Source: Acetobacter estunensis
GTDB taxonomy: Bacteria > Pseudomonadota > Alphaproteobacteria > Acetobacterales > Acetobacteraceae
Direction: 5' to 3'
DNA length: 64,000 bases
NCBI RefSeq assembly: GCF_011516945.1
Contig: NZ_WOTH01000007.1
Location: forward strand, 1-64,000
Below, piece by piece: positions 55,200 through 64,000 of the stretch. The translations under genes and the position numbers were made by a program. The first letter of the stretch is position 1. Each line of letters begins with the position of its first letter. A model generated the notes under the pieces. It had not been told where the DNA came from. It ran no database searches and saw only the letters and a program-made list of their open reading frames with translations.

Positions 55200-56780
55200 T
55201 CAGTGCCGGAAGTGGCGCATACCGGTGAAGACCATGGCGATTCCGGCCTTGTCGGCGGCGGCGATCACTTCATCGTCGCGGATGGAGCCTCCGGGCTGAA
55301 TGACGGCGGTGGCACCGGCTTCGACCAGCGTTTCGAGACCGTCCGCAAAGGGGAAGAACGCATCGGAAGCGGCGACGCTGCCGCGCGTTAGAGGCTCGCT
55401 CTGACCGCAGGCACGAGCGGCCTCGGCGCTCTTGCTGACGGCGATGCGTGCGGAATCCACACGGCTCATCTGACCGGCGCCAATGCCCACCGTCGCGCCA
55501 TCCTTGGCGTAGACGATGGCGTTGGATTTGACGTGCTTGGCCACCCGGAAGGCGAACATCAGGTCGCGCAATTCTGCTGGAGTGGGTGCGCGTTTGGTCA
55601 CGACCTTGAGGGAGGATTCCTCGACGCGGCCATTATCTCGGGTCTGGGCGAGGAAACCACCGGCGAGTGAGCGCACGATCACCCCGCCTGCGGTCGGGTC
55701 AGGAAGTTCACCCGTGAGCAGAAGACGCAGATTTTTCTTGGCGGCGAGGACGGCCTTGGCGGCGTTGGTGGCGTCGGGTGCGACGATCACTTCCGTAAAA
55801 ATGGTCGCGATCTTTTTCGCCGTTTCCTCGTCCAGTGTGCCGTTCAGGGCCACGATGCCTCCGAAAGCCGAGACCGGATCGCAGCGCAAAGCGTGATCCC
55901 AAGCCGAGGAAAGGCTGTTGGCTGTCGCCACGCCGCAAGGGTTGGCGTGTTTGACGATGACGACAGCCGGATCGGTGAATTCCGCCACCGCCTCGAACGC
56001 GGCGTCCGTGTCGTTGAGGTTGTTGTAGGAAAGAGCCTTGCCCTGAATCTGACGCGCAGTGGCCACGCCGGGACGGGTACTGCCATCGGTGTAGAAGGCG
56101 GCCTTCTGGTGCGGGTTCTCGCCATAACGCAGCTCTTCGCGGCGCTGACCGGCGAGCGTGAAGCGCTCGGGAAGCAGATCGCCACGTTTCTGGGCGAACC
56201 ATGTTGCAATCGCGGCATCGTAGGCTGCCGTGCGGGCATAGGCAGCACCTGCCAGTGCGCGGCGAGCTTCCAGAGTGGTGCCTCCTGCCTTCAAGGCGTC
56301 GATGACGCTGTCATATTGCGCCGGGTCCGTCAGGATCGTGACGTGGGGATGATTTTTGGCAGCGGCGCGGATCAGCGCCGGTCCGCCGATGTCGATGTTC
56401 TCGATACAATCCTCGTCACCCGCGCCGGAGGCGACTGTGGCTTCAAACGGGTAGAGATTGACCGCTACCAGATCAATGGGCGCGATCTTGTGCTCTTCCA
56501 TCTGGGCAACATGCGCGGGGAGATCACGGCGTCCAAGGATGCCACCATGGATATGCGGCACCAATGTCTTGACGCGCCCATCGAGGATTTCGGGAAAGCC
56601 TGTGTGATCGGACACTTCCGTGACCGGCAGTCCGGCATCGCGCAAAGCCTTGGCTGAACCGCCTGTGGAGAGCAGTTCCGCGCCCTGAGCGACCAGCGCG
56701 CGACCGAGTTCGATCAGTCCGGTTTTGTCCGAGACGGAGAGAAGGGCGCGGCGCACGGGCTGCAGGGAGGGCTGGCTCAT
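55200..56780 (-). CDS. purH: Bifunctional AICAR formyltransferase/IMP cyclohydrolase
   Basis: A 526-residue enzyme for the last two steps of IMP synthesis. The N-terminal cyclohydrolase part has [22 protein letters not shown] and [15 protein letters not shown]. The C-terminal formyltransferase part has [15 protein letters not shown] (substrate site), [13 protein letters not shown] with the catalytic Lys-His, and the final [31 protein letters not shown]. It is separated from the main pur cluster by 7 kb and on the opposite strand. Confidence 0.97.
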   Translation of the reverse strand: MSQPSLQPVRRALLSVSDKTGLIELGRALVAQGAELLSTGGSAKALRDAGLPVTEVSDHTGFPEILDGRVKTLVPHIHGGILGRRDLPAHVAQMEEHKIAPIDLVAVNLYPFEATVASGAGDEDCIENIDIGGPALIRAAAKNHPHVTILTDPAQYDSVIDALKAGGTTLEARRALAGAAYARTAAYDAAIATWFAQKRGDLLPERFTLAGQRREELRYGENPHQKAAFYTDGSTRPGVATARQIQGKALSYNNLNDTDAAFEAVAEFTDPAVVIVKHANPCGVATANSLSSAWDHALRCDPVSAFGGIVALNGTLDEETAKKIATIFTEVIVAPDATNAAKAVLAAKKNLRLLLTGELPDPTAGGVIVRSLAGGFLAQTRDNGRVEESSLKVVTKRAPTPAELRDLMFAFRVAKHVKSNAIVYAKDGATVGIGAGQMSRVDSARIAVSKSAEAARACGQSEPLTRGSVAASDAFFPFADGLETLVEAGATAVIQPGGSIRDDEVIAAADKAGIAMVFTGMRHFRH

Positions 56781-56940
56781 TGGGAAAGCTCTTTCGATAC
56801 GCAGGGAATGTGACGGCGGTTGCGTGACCGGAGATCGCCGGAAGTGGCGGTCATCCGCCGCTCAATAGCGCTGCGGCGTCCTTGCGACAACAGCCGGAAA
56901 GAAGAAGGGCGCAGACCGTTCGATCCGCGCCCTCTGTGGC
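56781..56940. other. Gap between purH and accC, no gene
   Basis: This 160-base gap on the minus strand holds the purH promoter region and, next to accC, the terminator at 56906-56933. No reading frame with coding features was seen. Confidence 0.45.
56906..56933 (-). terminator. Rho-independent terminator downstream of accC
   Basis: AGGGCGC and GCGCCCT arms enclose a 14-base loop with further partial pairing. On the minus strand the stem is followed by TCTTCTTTCC, eight bases beyond the accC stop. Confidence 0.75.
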
Positions 56941-58287
56941 TCATGTGTTACGTGCGGTGAAGTTTTCTAGCCAATGGATGGTGTAGTCTCCTCGCTGGAA
57001 TTCCGGATCGGCCAGAATGCGCCGGTGGAGCGGGATGACGGTCTTCACACCTTCGACCACGATTTCATCAAGTGCGCGCTGCATGCGGGCGATGGCCGCT
57101 GCACGGGTGGGAGCATGGACGATCAGTTTGGCGATCATGCTGTCGTAGAATGGCGGCACGCGGTAGCCCGAATACAGCGCGCTATCGACACGAACCCCGA
57201 GCCCACCCGGCGCATGGAACACGTCCACGGTGCCGGGGCAGGGGATGAAGGTGTCCGGGTCTTCCGCGTTGATACGGCATTCGATCGCGTGACCGGAGAA
57301 GGTGATGTCGGACTGGCCGTAACCCAGTTTCTCGCCGGCAGCGATTCGGATCTGCTCGCGCACGAGATCCACGTCGCTCACCATTTCCGTGACGGGGTGT
57401 TCCACCTGAAGACGGGTGTTCATCTCAATGAAGCAGAATTGACCGTCCTGATAAAGGAACTCCAGCGTGCCCGCGTTGCGGTAGCCCATTTTGGAGAGGG
57501 CCGCTGTGGCTGTCGCACCGATGGCGTCGCGTTCCTCGACGGAGAGAACGGGCGAGCCTGCTTCTTCCAGCAGCTTCTGGTGGCGGCGTTGGAGCGAGCA
57601 GTCACGTTCACCGAAATGCACGACATTGCCGTACATGTCGCCGAGAATCTGAAGCTCGATATGACGCGGGCGATCGAGATATTTTTCCAGATAGACCGCG
57701 TCGTTACCGAAAGCCGCCAGCGCTTCCGTGCGGGCAACGCTCCACGCTTCCGCCAGTTCGCCCTCGCTATGGGCCACCTTCATGCCGCGACCACCGCCAC
57801 CGGCGGCGGCCTTGATGAGCACGGGATACCCCACACGAGCCGCGACTTCGCGGGCCTCATCGATATTGGCGAGTTCTCCGTCCGATCCGGGAACCAGCGG
57901 CACGCCAAGAGCCTCCATCGTGGTCTTGGCCGTAATCTTGTCGCCCATGGTGCGGATGTGTTCCGCGGTTGGGCCGATGAAGGCCAGACCGTGCGCTTCC
58001 ACCGTCTCGGCGAAATCCGCGTTTTCGGAGAGGAAGCCATAGCCCGGATGGATGGCTTCCGCGCCGGTGATGGTGGCGGCGGAGAGGATCGCGGCCACGT
58101 TAAGATAGGACTCGCGGGCTGCGGGCGGGCCGATGCATACGGCCTCGTCCGCGAGGCGCACATGCATGGCGTCCGCGTCGGCCGTGGAGTGCACGGCGAC
58201 GGTGCGGATGCCCATTTCACGGCAGGCGCGGAGCACCCGCAGGGCGATTTCGCCGCGATTGGCGATGAGGATCTTGGAAAACATCAC
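56941..58287 (-). CDS. accC: Acetyl-CoA carboxylase biotin carboxylase subunit
   Basis: A 448-residue ATP-grasp enzyme that carboxylates the biotin of AccB for fatty acid synthesis. [36 protein letters not shown] and [18 protein letters not shown] are the biotin-carboxylase and ATP-grasp motifs; [18 protein letters not shown] is the active site signature. Its ATG overlaps the accB stop by four bases in an aroQ-accB-accC operon, a conserved alphaproteobacterial order. Confidence 0.98.
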   Translation of the reverse strand: MMFSKILIANRGEIALRVLRACREMGIRTVAVHSTADADAMHVRLADEAVCIGPPAARESYLNVAAILSAATITGAEAIHPGYGFLSENADFAETVEAHGLAFIGPTAEHIRTMGDKITAKTTMEALGVPLVPGSDGELANIDEAREVAARVGYPVLIKAAAGGGGRGMKVAHSEGELAEAWSVARTEALAAFGNDAVYLEKYLDRPRHIELQILGDMYGNVVHFGERDCSLQRRHQKLLEEAGSPVLSVEERDAIGATATAALSKMGYRNAGTLEFLYQDGQFCFIEMNTRLQVEHPVTEMVSDVDLVREQIRIAAGEKLGYGQSDITFSGHAIECRINAEDPDTFIPCPGTVDVFHAPGGLGVRVDSALYSGYRVPPFYDSMIAKLIVHAPTRAAAIARMQRALDEIVVEGVKTVIPLHRRILADPEFQRGDYTIHWLENFTARNT

Positions 58288-58736
58288 TCAACAATGACGA
58301 GAGGTTGACCGAACTCGACCGGATCGCCGGAGGCCACGAGAATCTGCTTCACGGTGCCGGCTTTGGGCGCTTTGATCTGGTTGAAGGTCTTCATTGCCTC
58401 GATCAGCATCAGGGTCTGACCGGCAGTCACGCTCTGGCCTTCCGTTACGAACGGCGGAGACGATGGATCGGGTGCCAGATAGGCCACACCGACCATCGGA
58501 CTGTTCACGGCGCCGGGGTGGCGCGACAGGTCCGCAGGTGCGGCCGCCACGGGCGGGGTTGCAACAGGGGCTGCGACTACAGCCTGCGGAGCGGGTGCTA
58601 CGGCGGCGGTGGAGACGGCCCGCACGACGCGGATACGGCTGTCCTTCTCGGCGATTTCGATCTCGGTCAGACCGGTGTCCGTCAGGATGTCGGCGAGTGC
58701 CCGTATGGCATCTGCGTCTACGAGCAGTCGGCTCAT
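58284..58736 (-). CDS. accB: Acetyl-CoA carboxylase biotin carboxyl carrier protein
   Basis: A 150-residue carrier protein. The N-terminal about 40 residues precede an Ala/Pro/Val linker (about 45-75); the lipoyl-like domain carries the biotin site [10 protein letters not shown] with Lys116. EAMKT instead of the common EAMKM is a minor variant. It overlaps aroQ by ATGA at its start and accC at its end. The upstream open frame is antisense shadow of aroQ. Confidence 0.96.
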   Translation of the reverse strand: MSRLLVDADAIRALADILTDTGLTEIEIAEKDSRIRVVRAVSTAAVAPAPQAVVAAPVATPPVAAAPADLSRHPGAVNSPMVGVAYLAPDPSSPPFVTEGQSVTAGQTLMLIEAMKTFNQIKAPKAGTVKQILVASGDPVEFGQPLVIVE

Positions 58737-59188
58737 TGCGTGTCCTCGTTGAGAATGATGTCGGCCATGGCCTGAAGTGCGAGGGCATAGCCCTGCACAC
58801 CCAGACCGCAGATCACGCCGAGCGCGCCCTTCGACACATAAGAGTGGTGTCGGAACGACTCGCGGCGATGAATGTTGGAGATATGCACTTCGATCACGGG
58901 CAGATCGACGGCCAGCAGGGCATCGAGCAGCGCGATGGAGGTGTGGGAATAGCCGGCGGGATTGATGATGATGCCCTGCGCCCGGCCTCGGCATTCCTGC
59001 ACCCAGGAAATCAGTTCACCCTCACCGTTGGTCTGGCGGAAGTCGATGCCGACTTCCAGCTTCTCGGCCACCTGCGCGCACAACTGCTCGACATCGTCGA
59101 GCGTCGTTGTGCCGTAGACTTCCGGTTGGCGCAGACCGAGCATGTTGAGGTTGGGGCCGTTGAGAACGGCAATCAGCGGAAGATCCAT
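58733..59188 (-). CDS. aroQ: 3-dehydroquinate dehydratase, type II
   Basis: A 151-residue shikimate-pathway enzyme. IAVLNGPNLNMLGLRQPEVYG contains the Asn-Tyr active site, FRQTNGEGELISWVQ and INPAGYSHTSIALLDAL the flexible loop and substrate site, and IEVHISNIHRRESFRHHSY the catalytic His region. It leads the aroQ-accB-accC operon, whose promoter is in the 161-base divergent gap with the RlpA-like gene. Confidence 0.97.
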   Translation of the reverse strand: MDLPLIAVLNGPNLNMLGLRQPEVYGTTTLDDVEQLCAQVAEKLEVGIDFRQTNGEGELISWVQECRGRAQGIIINPAGYSHTSIALLDALLAVDLPVIEVHISNIHRRESFRHHSYVSKGALGVICGLGVQGYALALQAMADIILNEDTQ

Positions 59189-59349
59189 GATGGCGGGCCG
59201 TTAGCACGACCGGAGGATGGCTCCAAGTGTCGTGTGATGAAATGATGTCAGTCGTGCAAGGTGTTACGGAGTGTTTCTGTCCGTTATTTGCCTTTTGTTT
59301 GCCATGATCGTCTAATGAATGGGACTGTAAACAGCAGTGGGATGAACGG

Positions 59350-59880
59350 GTGAGCTTTTTGCGAAGAATGTGGGTTTCAGGATTCGCTGTGGCTGCCATG
59401 CTGGGATGCGGTGGTGCCGCCGTCGAGGCACAGGCTGCTGAAACCAGCACGATGGATACTTCCTCCACGCTTTCTTCGCATACATCATGGGCGGCATCCG
59501 TTCGCGCAGCACTTACCCGGCGGGCCGAAGGTGTCGCCACCATGACCCGGCGTGTTCAGCATGGGATGGCCAGTTGGTACGGCGGGCGATTCGCGCATCG
59601 GCGCACAGCATCGGGCAACCGTTTCGATCCCACAGAGCTTACGGCCGCCCATCCGTCGGCACCTCTTGGTTCACGACTGCTGGTTCGGTCGGAAGATACG
59701 GGACGAGCGGTTGTCGTGACGGTGCGGGACCGTGGGCCTTATTCGCATGGCCGCATCATCGATCTTTCCCATGCCGCGGCGGAGCAACTTGGCATGCTGC
59801 ACAGTGGGGTCGCGCATGTGAGCGTGCATCCTTTGACGGAAAGTGAGGCCGTCGAAGTGGCTGAGGCGCCGGAGCGCTGA
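59350..59880 (+). CDS. rlpA: RlpA family septal-ring lytic transglycosylase-like lipoprotein/exported protein
   Basis: A 176-residue exported protein starting at GTG. The signal region (FAVAAMLGCGGAAVEAQA) has LGC-G that could serve as a lipobox, although the surrounding residues also allow signal peptidase I cleavage. The double-psi barrel domain spans about 70-165: GMASWYGGRFAHRRTASGNRFDP, TAAHPSAPLGSRLLV and VTVRDRGPYSHGRIIDLSHAAAEQLGM, with the active-site Asp. It lacks the SPOR domain of E. coli RlpA. It acts in cell-wall separation in other bacteria. Confidence 0.88.
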   Translation: MSFLRRMWVSGFAVAAMLGCGGAAVEAQAAETSTMDTSSTLSSHTSWAASVRAALTRRAEGVATMTRRVQHGMASWYGGRFAHRRTASGNRFDPTELTAAHPSAPLGSRLLVRSEDTGRAVVVTVRDRGPYSHGRIIDLSHAAAEQLGMLHSGVAHVSVHPLTESEAVEVAEAPER

Positions 59881-59888
59881 AGCGCGCT

Positions 59889-60881
59889 TCAGACGTGCAG
59901 GATTTCTCGTTTGACGCCTTTGGCTAGAGCTTCGATTTCCGCGTTGAATTCCGCTCCCAGTAATACCACCCACGCGCTGACGAAAAACCACATCATGATG
60001 GCGACGACCGCTCCCAGAGGGCCGTAGGTCGAGCCGTAGCTCGCGATGTTGGCGACATAATACGAAAAACCCGACGCTGCGGCGAGCCAGATGACCGTGG
60101 CGGTGATCGCACCCGGCACGACCCACCGCCATTCGGTGTGGTGGCCGCACGGGCCGAAGCGGTAGAGAATCATATAAGCGAAGACCATCAGCACCGACAT
60201 GATGCTGAGGCCGGCCATGCGGATGGCCAACTCCATTGACCCCGGCGGCGGTTCCACATGCAGCAGGATCGGGAGATAGGCAAACAGGATCGGCACGGCG
60301 ACCATGAACGCAAGTCCGAGGCACGCTTCCAGCGTGGCGGCCAAGGTCAGTGTCATCGCAAGTGCCTGAAACTTCACGAAATTACGGGTCTCGGTCTTTC
60401 CGTAGGCAATGTTGAGCGCCGAGAGAATGGATTTGATGCTCGCAGAAGCTGACCACAAGGCAATCGTTGTGGCGATGGCCAGATTGAAGGTCAGGGAGCT
60501 GTGGGAGACAGAGACAAGCTGCTGCACCCGTTCCTGAATGATGGTGTAGGCCGCGGGCGGCAGAAGGTTGCGCAACGTTTCCAGTTGCGGACCGACGCTC
60601 TGCACATCGAACGCCAGACCATAGATCGAGATCAATGTGCTGATGGCGGGGAAAAGCGCCAGCGTGGCGTAGAACGCGCAGCCAGCGGCCACCAGTGTCG
60701 TCGGTCCCGCGATGAGGGCCCCGATTGTGGAGCGACATACAGCCCGCCAGTCAGCTGCTGTGAGCTGCTGGGGAGAGGTCAGGCGACGCTCAGTCGCGTT
60801 TTTGGAAACGTCGGCATGCTTGCCATTCTCCATATTGAGAGTGGGGGGCGTGGTGGGGGCGTTTGACAAGGATGAGCTCAT
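59889..60881 (-). CDS. YihY/virulence factor BrkB family membrane protein
   Basis: A 330-residue inner-membrane protein with six predicted helices, beginning with LIAGPTTLVAAGCAFYATLALFPAISTLISIYGLAF (the family-specific start). YGKTETRNFVKFQALAMTL and YGPLGAVVAIMMWFFVSAWVVLLGAEFNAEIE are further family motifs (PF03631). The start at 60881 is preferred; the frame continues to 60992 without homology. The function of the family is unsettled. It converges with the RlpA-like gene with eight bases between. Confidence 0.9.
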   Translation of the reverse strand: MSSSLSNAPTTPPTLNMENGKHADVSKNATERRLTSPQQLTAADWRAVCRSTIGALIAGPTTLVAAGCAFYATLALFPAISTLISIYGLAFDVQSVGPQLETLRNLLPPAAYTIIQERVQQLVSVSHSSLTFNLAIATTIALWSASASIKSILSALNIAYGKTETRNFVKFQALAMTLTLAATLEACLGLAFMVAVPILFAYLPILLHVEPPPGSMELAIRMAGLSIMSVLMVFAYMILYRFGPCGHHTEWRWVVPGAITATVIWLAAASGFSYYVANIASYGSTYGPLGAVVAIMMWFFVSAWVVLLGAEFNAEIEALAKGVKREILHV

Positions 60882-61336
60882 CTCGGTCGGAACCTCGGGA
60901 ACGATGGGTGCGTCTCGGGGGAACCTGACGCCGGACGGGCCATGAGGAATTTCGGCCACAAATTGCACAAGCTGGGCGTAATGCCGGAGCATCAGGCCCT
61001 CTCGCTGTCCGGGAAAGGGACAGGGCAGGAGCGCGGTCTTGACCGCGTGATGGAGTGATAATGCACCGTCCTTAAAGGAAAGTGGTTCTGCAATTCCACT
61101 CTTTTCGGTGCGATGAAAGTTTTCTGTTGCGTGAGTGTGTCTTCAGGAGCATAAGCGGCTCCCTACGCAGCAACGCACGTGCCACTGGCCCACTGAGGTT
61201 ACGCAACGACGTCAAGCGTTCTGGCAACTGGGATCCCATGCGGGATTCAGTCTTGGTCGCTGGTCCGTTAGACCGTTTCGCAACACAGCCTGCCATGGCT
61301 TTTCCTTTCTGGCAGGCGCAGAAGGTTTCAAGTGCG
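60882..61336 (+). promoter_or_regulatory. Structured leader region upstream of the PLP decarboxylase (speF-leader-like candidate)
   Basis: This 455-base region lacks a gene but has several dyads: CTGTCC/GGACAG at about 61010-61025, CGCGGTC/GACCGCG near 61036-61052, AGTGG/CCACT followed by CTTTT at 61081-61105, GGTC/GACC at 61262-61274, and a perfect 8-bp stem GCCTGCCA/TGGCAGGC at 61288-61317 ending 19 bases before the start codon. Alphaproteobacterial ornithine decarboxylase genes are known to carry a speF leader RNA; membership here is inferred from position and structure only. The promoter of the BrkB-type gene also lies here. Confidence 0.45.
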
Positions 61337-62467
61337 ATGACTCCCAAAATCTCGCAGTTCCTCGCGGAGAAGCAGCCGGCTACACCCTGTCTTGTGGTGG
61401 ATGTCGATGCTGTCGAAGAGCGGTATCGCGCGCTTCAGGCCGCTCTGCCGCTTGCCCGTATCTATTACGCCGTAAAGGCGAATCCTGCCCGTCCGATTCT
61501 GGATCGGCTCGTGTCGCTCGGCTCTTCATTTGACGCAGCGTCATGGGAAGAGATCGAAATGTGCCTTGATGCCGGTGCGCGCGGCGAAGACATTTCGTTC
61601 GGCAATACCGTCAAGAAAGTATCCGCTATCCGTTGCGCGTGGGAGGCGGGCGTGCGTCTGTTCGTCTTCGACTCTGAGGAAGAGCTGGACAAGATCGCCC
61701 GTCATGCGCCGGGTTCGCGAGTGTATTGCCGCCTTCTGGTGGACAATTATGGCGCGGAATGGCCGCTGTCGCGCAAATTTGGCACCACGGTGGAAAGCGC
61801 GCGCGAACTGATGCTGCGTGCCCGTGATCTGGGTCTCGATCCCTACGGTCTGTCTTTTCATGTCGGCAGTCAGCAGATCGAGACGGACAGCTACGAGATG
61901 GCGATCAGCCGGGTGGCAGCGCTTGTGAGCGATCTGTCCGCGGCAGGGCTGGACCTGCGCATGGTCAATCTGGGTGGCGGTTTTCCCATTCGCTACCGTG
62001 AAGACGTGCCGGATATCGACACGTTCGGAGAGGCCATTTCGGTAGCGATGCGTAAGCATTTCGGCAACGCTTTGCCGGAGATGCTGGTCGAGCCGGGACG
62101 TTTCATCGCCGGTGCGGCAGGCGTCGTGTCGGCTGAAGTCGTGTTGGTGAGCAAGCGTGGCCGCGAGGACGGTCCGCGCTGGGTCTATCTCGACATCGGG
62201 CGTTTCGGCGGCCTTGCCGAGACGGAGGGCGAGGCCATCCGTTATGCCATCCGCACGGCGCGCGATGGGGAAGAGACGGGCCCGGTGGCGCTGGCTGGCC
62301 CTACCTGCGATGGCGCGGACATTCTCTATGAGCGTTCGCCCTACGCGTTGCCTCTGTCACTGGAATCCGGCGATCGTATCGAACTGCTCAATGCAGGCGC
62401 ATATGTCTCAACCTATTGCTCGACCCGCTTCAATGGGTTCGCGCCACTGGCCGAGCATTACATCTGA
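61337..62467 (+). CDS. Type III PLP-dependent decarboxylase (ornithine/lysine decarboxylase)
   Basis: A 376-residue alanine-racemase-fold enzyme making polyamine precursors (putrescine, perhaps cadaverine). IYYAVKANPARPILDRL holds the PLP Lys; DGLSFHVGSQ-like HVGSQQ, MVNLGGGFPIRY and EPGRFIAGAAG are the phosphate and ring sites, and GPTCDGADIL carries the catalytic Cys of ODC. The length and short N-terminus match alphaproteobacterial ODC/LDC. The ATG at 61337 lies after GAAGG; an 85-codon in-frame upstream extension is not homologous. Diaminopimelate decarboxylase is less likely because of the GPTCDGAD and size. Confidence 0.92.
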   Translation: MTPKISQFLAEKQPATPCLVVDVDAVEERYRALQAALPLARIYYAVKANPARPILDRLVSLGSSFDAASWEEIEMCLDAGARGEDISFGNTVKKVSAIRCAWEAGVRLFVFDSEEELDKIARHAPGSRVYCRLLVDNYGAEWPLSRKFGTTVESARELMLRARDLGLDPYGLSFHVGSQQIETDSYEMAISRVAALVSDLSAAGLDLRMVNLGGGFPIRYREDVPDIDTFGEAISVAMRKHFGNALPEMLVEPGRFIAGAAGVVSAEVVLVSKRGREDGPRWVYLDIGRFGGLAETEGEAIRYAIRTARDGEETGPVALAGPTCDGADILYERSPYALPLSLESGDRIELLNAGAYVSTYCSTRFNGFAPLAEHYI

Positions 62468-62474
62468 AACGAAA

Positions 62475-62500
62475 TGTCCCCTCCGGTATGGGAGGGGACA
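62475..62500 (+). terminator. Perfect 10-bp hairpin after the decarboxylase gene
   Basis: TGTCCCCTCC and GGAGGGGACA with a six-base loop begin eight bases after the stop codon. There is no T tract, so it may partly terminate or protect the transcript; moaB starts 52 bases further on. Confidence 0.55.
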
Positions 62501-62551
62501 TGTGCGGGATGGTGGCTTTTCGATCGCCGAAGGTCGGAATATGCTGCTCCT

Positions 62552-63082
62552 ATGACACGCATCGATACCTCTCGCCCTTTTCTGCCGGTCCGCATCGCCG
62601 TGATGACGGTTTCGGACACGCGCACTCTCGAAACCGACACATCGGGACAGGCGTTGGTCGAGCGTATCGAAGGGGTCGGGCATGTCGTCGCTGCGCGAGC
62701 CATCGAGCGCGATGATGTCGAGGGCATCACGACGCGGTTGCTCGACTGGATTGCCGATCCTGAAATCGATGTGGTCATCACGAACGGCGGGACGGGTGTG
62801 ACTGGACGCGACGTGACGCCGGAAGCGTTTGAGAAGGTGATCGAGAAGCGCATCGAAGGCTTCGGTGAACTGTTTCGGATGCTGTCGTACCAGAAGATCG
62901 GCACGTCCACGATTCAGTCACGGGCACTGGCAGGTGTGGCGGGCGGCACATATCTCTTCGCGCTGCCCGGCTCGACAGGGGCCGTGAAGGATGGATGGGA
63001 CGATATTCTCGTGTTCCAGCTCGATAACCGTCATCGTCCTTGCAACTTCGTAGAACTGATGCCGCGCCTGAAAGAACGATAA
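62552..63082 (+). CDS. moaB: Molybdenum cofactor biosynthesis protein B
   Basis: A 176-residue MoaB/MogA-type protein that adenylylates or binds molybdopterin. [42 protein letters not shown] and [19 protein letters not shown] are the family motifs. The ATG at 62552 precedes a short polar head. No other molybdenum genes are in the window. Confidence 0.95.
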   Translation: MTRIDTSRPFLPVRIAVMTVSDTRTLETDTSGQALVERIEGVGHVVAARAIERDDVEGITTRLLDWIADPEIDVVITNGGTGVTGRDVTPEAFEKVIEKRIEGFGELFRMLSYQKIGTSTIQSRALAGVAGGTYLFALPGSTGAVKDGWDDILVFQLDNRHRPCNFVELMPRLKER

Positions 63083-63093
63083 GGAGACCCACC

Positions 63094-63672
63094 ATGGCCG
63101 ACGAGATCAAGCTGCTGATGCTGGCGGGCGATTATGTCGAAGATTACGAGATCATGGTGCCGTATCAGGCGCTGACCATGGTGGGTTACACCGTCGATGT
63201 GGTTTCACCGGGAAAAAAGAAGGGTGAGACGGTCATCACGGCTATTCATGATTTCGAGGGCGCCCAGACATACAGCGAGAAGCCGGGTCATCATTTTGCC
63301 CTGACAGCGAATTTCGATGGTCTGAATCTGGACGATTACATCGGTCTGGTCGTGCCGGGTGGCCGCATGCCGGAATATCTGCGCCTCGATTCCAAGGTGC
63401 TTGAGATCGTGAAGGCGTTTTCCGACCGCCCGATTGCCTGCATCTGCCACGGTATTCAGATTTTGACGGCGGCCGGGTTGGTGAAGGGCCGCAAGGTCTC
63501 TGCCTATCCGGCGTGCCGTCCGGAGGTGGAGATGGCCGGCGGCACCTATATGGACATTCCGGTGACGGAGGCCGTGACGGACGACCAACTGGTCACCGCG
63601 CCAGCTTGGCCTGCCCATCCCGCATGGCTGGCGCAGTTTTTGAAGGTTCTGGGCGCCAGCGTTTCGCCCTGA
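63094..63672 (+). CDS. DJ-1/PfpI family protein
   Basis: A 192-residue glutamine-amidotransferase-like protein. The fold start [22 protein letters not shown] and [37 protein letters not shown] contain the reactive Cys-His (CHG). An AAGGAG site lies before the ATG, 11 bases after moaB. Members include deglycases, chaperones and peptidases (PfpI, YhbO); the activity here is unproven. Confidence 0.92.
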   Translation: MADEIKLLMLAGDYVEDYEIMVPYQALTMVGYTVDVVSPGKKKGETVITAIHDFEGAQTYSEKPGHHFALTANFDGLNLDDYIGLVVPGGRMPEYLRLDSKVLEIVKAFSDRPIACICHGIQILTAAGLVKGRKVSAYPACRPEVEMAGGTYMDIPVTEAVTDDQLVTAPAWPAHPAWLAQFLKVLGASVSP

Positions 63673-63679
63673 TCTGGAA

Positions 63680-63709
63680 AAGGCGTGACACGGTGAAGTG
63701 TCACGCCTT
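63680..63709. terminator. Bidirectional Rho-independent terminator
   Basis: A perfect 12-bp stem (AAGGCGTGACAC / GTGTCACGCCTT) with a six-base loop is followed by CTTCTTC on the plus strand. It sits between the convergent DJ-1 and SIMPL genes. Confidence 0.8.
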
Positions 63710-63714
63710 CTTCT

Positions 63715-64000
63715 TCAATGGCCGAGGATCACGCTTGCGTGGACATTGGCGCTGACCGTCTGCTCTTCCGGTGTGGCCTCGGGGCTGGCCGCCGCCATGC
63801 GCGCCATCATCACCATCGGGCGGTAGACCATCGGTTCGTTGACGGACAGTTCGGCGAAGGACACCACCTTCAGCCCCAGATTCCCAGCCACGTCATTGGC
63901 GCGTTGACGCATATCGTCCAGCGCCTTCTTCTCGGCCTGACGTTGCAGGTCGCGGGTGTGTTCGGGTGAGAGCGTCCAGTTCACGCCTTCCAGAACCAGT
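63715..64000 (-). CDS. SIMPL domain-containing protein (C-terminal part)
   Basis: The last 95 residues of a SIMPL/DUF541 (Omp26-like) protein; the N-terminal part lies beyond the right edge. The segment GVNWTLSPEHTRDLQRQAEKKALDDMRQRANDVAGNLGLKVVSFAEL is the characteristic C-terminal helix of the family, followed by VSANVHASVIL. Full-length members are exported and about 230 residues. Their role is poorly defined. Confidence 0.85.
   Translation of the reverse strand, partial: LVLEGVNWTLSPEHTRDLQRQAEKKALDDMRQRANDVAGNLGLKVVSFAELSVNEPMVYRPMVMMARMAAASPEATPEEQTVSANVHASVILGH

Noticed and set aside
56974-58308. 444-codon plus-strand reading frame opposite accC
   Set aside because: It is the mirror frame of the accC gene; no motif or ribosome site supports it.
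61081-61105. T-arm-like GGTTCTGCAATTCC as part of a tRNA gene
   Set aside because: No acceptor, D or anticodon arms could be folded around it.

Overview
The window is chromosomal DNA of an acetic acid bacterium (Acetobacteraceae, Alphaproteobacteria). The evidence is a membrane-bound PQQ glucose dehydrogenase, a hopanoid C-3 methylase (HpnR), an acetan/xanthan-type exopolysaccharide locus, an alginate-export-type porin, an RND efflux operon and alphaproteobacterial neighbourhoods such as aroQ-accB-accC and purS-purQ-purL. The genus cannot be fixed from the sequence alone; a motile, EPS-forming member is suggested by flgFGAH. No tRNA, rRNA, CRISPR array or intact insertion sequence was seen.

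Layout. 0-6.3 kb: the tail of a transposase at the left edge, an AraC-type regulator, a three-gene overlapping membrane operon of iron-uptake type (DUF3649, PepSY, DUF3325) behind a Fur-box-like dyad, and quinoprotein glucose dehydrogenase. 6.5-12.2 kb: DUF2934 protein, oligopeptidase B, AI-2E family permease, MATE exporter, small DUF6582-like protein. 12.2-15.6 kb: flagellar flgF-flgG-flgA-flgH on the minus strand. 15.6-22.5 kb: UbiH-family hydroxylase with a nitroreductase, large porin, RmuC, zinc metallopeptidase, DUF488. 22.7-28.8 kb: RND permease, adaptor and outer-membrane lipoprotein in overlapping frames. 29-32.2 kb: endonuclease III, thioredoxin/TPR chaperone-like protein, LON-domain protein, Trm112-like protein, a lipoprotein.

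32.2-42 kb: hpnR, then a compact EPS cluster. It encodes a polyprenyl glycosylphosphotransferase, a WecG/GumM transferase, a long Wzz/GumC-type protein with a degenerate P-loop domain, a GumH-like transferase, a beta-barrel protein and a GumB-type export lipoprotein. By family, the three transferases could build the Man-Glc-Glc-lipid core of acetan-type polymers, but no flippase, polymerase or side-chain transferase is present. 42.2-48.8 kb: purB, purC, purS, a Rap1a/Tai-like gene, purQ, purL, then bolA and grxD. 48.9-55.1 kb: small secreted protein, YraN, dapB, metK, trmB, an alpha/beta-hydrolase gene broken by one in-frame TGA, and a secreted hypothetical protein. 55.2-64 kb: purH, accC-accB-aroQ, RlpA-like protein, YihY/BrkB membrane protein, a structured leader before a group III PLP decarboxylase, moaB, a DJ-1/PfpI protein and a SIMPL protein cut by the right edge.

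Most genes are housekeeping. The parts most worth a second look are the Rap1a/Tai-like gene inserted by overlap between purS and purQ, the single-stop hydrolase pseudogene, the truncated-looking acetan-type locus with its more A+T-rich barrel gene, the structured purB-purC spacer, and the structured leader of the decarboxylase.
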